A stretch of DNA of 8,583 nucleotides. Origin: Kiritimatiellia bacterium (GTDB taxonomy: Bacteria; Verrucomicrobiota; Kiritimatiellia; RFP12; UBA1067). This document shows, one piece after another, positions 6,721-8,583 of the stretch. The notes beneath the pieces are model-generated. The model ran no database searches. It was not told the origin of the DNA and saw nothing but the letters and a program-made list of their open reading frames with translations. The position numbers and the translations under genes were made by a program. The first letter of the stretch is position 1. Every line of letters starts with the position of its first letter. Location of the stretch: contig JAEDMN010000141.1 of assembly GCA_016302985.1 (NCBI GenBank), positions 1 through 8,583 on the forward strand, written 5' to 3'.

Positions 6721-7337
6721 ACGACCTCGTCGCCATCTACCAGCATGCGCTCGTCACCGGGTGCGCGTGCGCACTCGCGGCGCTGGCTCTCGTCGCGCTG
6801 CTGCACGTCTTAGGCCGCAGCATGCACGTCGTCCGCATGGCGCTGTCCGCTCGCGAGCTCATCGTGTTCGGAGCCCTCGCCGGCGTCTGCTGCTGGGCCG
6901 CGCAGAAGCAGCTCGTCACGTTCCCGCGCACGGATCCGACGCAGGCCTACCTCGTCGACAACGGCTCATGGGTCGAAGGCGACCTCGTCCACGTGGACTA
7001 CCGCACGATCATCGTCCCGTCCAGCGCGTCCCTTTTAGTCGACCGGCGCCCGCTCTCGTCCACGTCCGACGCGGACTGGGTCAACCACCTTGCCACCACC
7101 ATCGGCGAGTTCCGGCCGCCCGTCGAGTTCGAGTTCGCCGGAGCCACCAACTACAGATGGATCGTCTACACGACGTGGACGCCCGGCCCGGCCGTGCAGA
7201 CCAACGGCGTCTGGCACGCCAACTGGGCCCGTGACCGCAGGACCGGCGCCCACATAATCCCCCTGCGGACCGCCGTGCGCGTGGACGGCGCAACGATTGC
7301 CACGCCAAAGGCAAAGGAGGACGCACGAGATGAGTAG
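6717..7337 (+). CDS. Two-helix membrane protein with large outward-facing domain (206 aa)
   Basis: The function is unknown. Helix 1 spans about residues 10-32 (Ala/Leu/Val-rich, with Cys16 and Cys18) and helix 2 about 48-62 (LIVFGALAGVCCWAA). The loop between them carries Arg34, Arg40 and Arg46, so by the positive-inside rule it should be cytoplasmic, placing both the short N-terminus and the C-terminal 140 residues outside, in the periplasm of a diderm host. The outer domain is strand-rich, with Trp- and Tyr-rich segments (YRWIVYTTWTPGP, 146-158; QTNGVW, 161-166) and an ending in IPLRTAVRVDGATIATPK. The start overlaps the fibre stop as ATGA, implying coupled translation. Holins can have two helices, but this protein is much larger than usual and its outer domain argues for a binding or structural job. 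Superinfection exclusion, lysis control or fibre assembly are possible. I believe similar proteins follow fibre genes in related prophages, but cannot verify it here. Confidence 0.65.
   Translation: MNDLVAIYQHALVTGCACALAALALVALLHVLGRSMHVVRMALSARELIVFGALAGVCCWAAQKQLVTFPRTDPTQAYLVDNGSWVEGDLVHVDYRTIIVPSSASLLVDRRPLSSTSDADWVNHLATTIGEFRPPVEFEFAGATNYRWIVYTTWTPGPAVQTNGVWHANWARDRRTGAHIIPLRTAVRVDGATIATPKAKEDARDE
7313..7320 (+). promoter_or_regulatory. Strong ribosome binding site fixing the start at 7330
   Basis: AAAGGAGG lies 9 nt before ATG 7330, inside the end of the previous gene. It picks ATG 7330 over an open-frame extension back to 7297 and marks this gene for strong, partly independent translation. 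Confidence 0.8.
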
Positions 7338-7854
7338 GTTGTTTCTAGCCGCAGTGATGGCCGTAGGCATGGCCATGGGTGACATCCCGGCGGACTATGT
7401 CGAGGGAGAGCGTTCCGCAGACCTGATCACGCCCGAGGTGCAGGCTGCCGCGAGCGCAATGATGGGGAAGGACAACGCCAGGGCGTTCCTCCATGCCATG
7501 CGCCTCAACATGCTCAAATACGACGCGGACATGCAGACCAAGACGGGCCGGAGCGCATGGCATGGCCGCTTAATCCGCGAGGAGGTGTCGACTGACGAGA
7601 TGGCAAAGGTCGAGGTGTACAGCAACACCGTGGACGGTACGGTGTGGCGCTACAAGTCGCCCTTCAAGCCCAAGCCCATGGTGAAGCCGTCCCATAGGAA
7701 GACGACCTACACGACGAATGGCGTGCCGGCCAGACTCGCCGCCGCCCGCGCACGGCGCGCCGCGGAACTCGATGCCGGCACGGTCACGATCACCGTCGAG
7801 ACGACGGCAAACGCCCCCGAGGATTCCGATGAGCCTCCGCCAGCCGGTCATTGA
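7330..7854 (+). CDS. Small secreted phage protein, function unknown (174 aa)
   Basis: ATG 7330 follows a strong ribosome site, and the first 8 nt overlap the end of the membrane-protein gene. Residues 1-17 (MSRLFLAAVMAVGMAMG) look like a short signal peptide with Arg3 before a hydrophobic core, with possible cleavage before Asp18. No lipobox is seen. The mature part has a helical region with RAFLHAMRLNMLKYD (51-65) and a WHGRL motif (77-81). A strand pair with VYSNTVDGTVWRY (96-108) follows, then a Lys/Pro-rich basic linker (109-124). Next come a TNGVPARLAAARARRAAE segment (129-146) with a probable helix, and an acidic, Pro-rich tail. I do not recognise a family or catalytic motif; the WHGRL and TNGVPARL segments look like the best candidates for conserved sites. 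Its position between a membrane protein and a DUF1353 protein suggests a shared envelope-related task. Signal-peptide assignment is moderately sure; function is open. Confidence 0.65.
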   Translation: MSRLFLAAVMAVGMAMGDIPADYVEGERSADLITPEVQAAASAMMGKDNARAFLHAMRLNMLKYDADMQTKTGRSAWHGRLIREEVSTDEMAKVEVYSNTVDGTVWRYKSPFKPKPMVKPSHRKTTYTTNGVPARLAAARARRAAELDAGTVTITVETTANAPEDSDEPPPAGH

Positions 7855-8236
7855 CATCAGCCAGGACGGATCATGCGCGACCGTGATCGAAGCGTACCAC
7901 GTCAAGGCGTGGCCGTTCGAGATCTGGATCGACGCCGGCTTCGTCTACGACGGAGCTTCCATACCTGAAATGGTCCGGCCCTACATCGGAGGGCCATGGG
8001 ACCCGCGCAGGCTCCCGGCGGCGACCGTGCACGACTGGCTCTACGCCTCGCACGTGCTGCCGAAGTGGCTCGCAGACCTCGTATTCCTGTGGATGCTCGT
8101 ACTGAATGGACACGGGATATTGCGCTCGCTGGCCGATTGGTGGGCCGTGTCGAGGTTCGGTCATGCCGCGTGGTACTCGCACGACAAGGCCGAGCAGTTC
8201 GACGCCGTCTACATGGGCCAAATCACCTTCTTCTAA
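7829..8236 (+). CDS. DUF1353 family protein (135 aa)
   Basis: This belongs to the DUF1353 family, widespread in phages and prophages near tail and lysis genes, with no settled biochemical function. The family hallmarks are visible in order: YDGASIP (40-46), HDWLY (68-72), a following LADLVF segment (81-86), and a hydrophobic C-terminal helix region with RFGHAAW (109-115). His68, Asp69 and Tyr72 are the likely functional residues because they are the most constant part of the family. Length is typical. Start ATG 7829 has GAGG at 7819-7822 and overlaps the previous gene by 26 nt; an open extension back to 7718 is a shadow of that gene. There is no signal peptide, so it is probably cytoplasmic, although Trp-rich hydrophobic stretches (LVFLWMLVLNG, 84-94) might touch a membrane. 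Family assignment is confident; role is not. Confidence 0.85.
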   Translation: MSLRQPVIDISQDGSCATVIEAYHVKAWPFEIWIDAGFVYDGASIPEMVRPYIGGPWDPRRLPAATVHDWLYASHVLPKWLADLVFLWMLVLNGHGILRSLADWWAVSRFGHAAWYSHDKAEQFDAVYMGQITFF

Positions 8237-8271
8237 CCAACAAGACACACACACAAACAAGGAAAAAGCAA
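8237..8271 (+). promoter_or_regulatory. A/C-rich untranslated leader with (AC)5 run and ribosome site
   Basis: This 35-nt gap contains only five Gs and a single T (none after position 8236), with an AC dinucleotide run at 8245-8255 and AAGGA at 8259-8263, 8 nt before ATG 8272. It should be almost free of secondary structure, favouring efficient ribosome loading for the lipoprotein. No promoter or terminator hairpin is evident. Confidence 0.5.
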
Positions 8272-8583
8272 ATGCGCAAGATGCTCATGCTCTGCGCCCT
8301 CGCGGCGCTCTCCGCAGTCTTCACCGGCTGCACGTCCTCCACCCGCATCGAGTGGGGTGGAAAGATGGCCATCCGCCAGCCGGACGGCACCGTCCTCGTC
8401 GACGCCAACGGCACTCCCCACTACGAGAGCGAGCGGAACGTCTACAAGGACTCCAACTGGCTCACGAAGCGCGAGGAGCGAGACGTCAAGGTCAAGGTCA
8501 ACGCGGACGGGTCCTACGAGGCCGGCATCGGCAGCCGCGTCAACGACGTCAGCACCAACGGCATCGCCATGGTGACCGGCGGC
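8272..8583 (+). CDS. Phage-encoded lipoprotein, N-terminal part
   Basis: The frame opens at ATG 8272 with AAGGA 8 nt upstream and stays open to the window edge; 104 residues are visible. Residues 1-20 (MRKMLMLCALAALSAVFTGC) are a classic lipoprotein signal: Arg2/Lys3, a hydrophobic core, and FTGC (17-20) with Cys20 as the lipidation site. Phe in place of the usual Leu at -3 is tolerated. After Cys20 come Thr-Ser-Ser rather than Asp, so outer-membrane sorting would be expected in a diderm host. The mature part has strand-rich, charged segments (IEWGGKMAIRQPDGTVLVD, then a KVKVNADGSYEAGIG region). Rz1-type outer spanins are shorter, Pro-rich and embedded in an Rz gene, which is not the case here. 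A surface lipoprotein for superinfection exclusion or a spanin-like lysis factor are guesses. The lipoprotein call is firm, the job unknown. Confidence 0.75.
   Translation, partial: MRKMLMLCALAALSAVFTGCTSSTRIEWGGKMAIRQPDGTVLVDANGTPHYESERNVYKDSNWLTKREERDVKVKVNADGSYEAGIGSRVNDVSTNGIAMVTGG

Noticed and set aside
7297..7329. Extension of the secreted-protein frame upstream of ATG 7330
   Set aside because: It would put charged residues ahead of the signal peptide, and the strong ribosome site at 7313-7320 points to 7330.
7718..7828. Extension of the DUF1353 frame upstream of ATG 7829
   Set aside because: It is Pro/Ser/Arg-rich shadow sequence of the previous gene, and the family's usual length fits a start at 7829.
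7330..8583. Rz/Rz1-like spanin pair formed by the secreted protein and the lipoprotein
   Set aside because: The genes are not nested or adjacent, the lipoprotein is not short and Pro-rich, and the secreted protein lacks an anchored coiled coil.
1..8583. tRNA genes, CRISPR arrays, insertion sequences, attachment sites and intrinsic terminators
   Set aside because: No cloverleaf-like sequence, spaced repeats, transposase frame, flanking direct repeats or hairpin followed by a T run was found by reading; there is almost no non-coding space.

Overview
The window is a GC-rich piece of a tailed-phage or prophage genome. All genes supported here lie on the + strand and are packed end to end with start/stop overlaps (ATGA at 1993, 4038 and 6717; 8 and 26 nt overlaps further on), so it reads as one late structural operon. 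No integrase, terminase, capsid, tail tube, endolysin or host gene is visible, so integrated and free phage cannot be told apart. High G+C, the style of the tail proteins and a heptamer-repeat-encoded signal peptide remind me of prophages of Verrucomicrobiota/Kiritimatiellota-type gut bacteria. That assignment is recollection, not a search result. The lipoprotein and signal peptides suggest a diderm host.

Layout: (1) 2-352, the end of a small tail-terminator-like protein. (2) 353-417, a short AT-richer pocket with promoter-like and ribosome-site-like signals. (3) 418-537, a 39-residue single-pass membrane protein. (4) 554-1996, a short coiled-coil tape-measure-like protein. (5) 1993-4041, a baseplate hub-like protein with an unusual glycine-linked C-terminal extension. 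(6) 4038-4985, an unrecognised, probably structural protein. (7) 4990-6720, a tail fibre/upper-baseplate protein that begins with a signal peptide coded by a (TTCACTC)n tract. (8) 6717-7337, a two-helix membrane protein with a large outward-facing domain. (9) 7330-7854, a small secreted protein. (10) 7829-8236, a DUF1353 protein. (11) 8272 to the window end, the start of a lipoprotein.

The first half builds the tail: terminator, tape measure, hub, then baseplate or fibre parts. The second half is dominated by envelope-targeted products: signal peptide, membrane anchor plus ectodomain, secreted protein and lipoprotein. They may serve lysis, superinfection exclusion or an envelope step of fibre assembly, but none carries a motif that decides which.

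The most notable signal is the heptanucleotide repeat at 5023-5050. It lies just after two ATGs in different frames. By direct reading, loss of one 7-nt unit would stop translation from the first ATG but bring the second ATG into the fibre frame, with a leader lacking the hydrophobic core. This has the form of a phase-variation switch for expression or export of a tail fibre.
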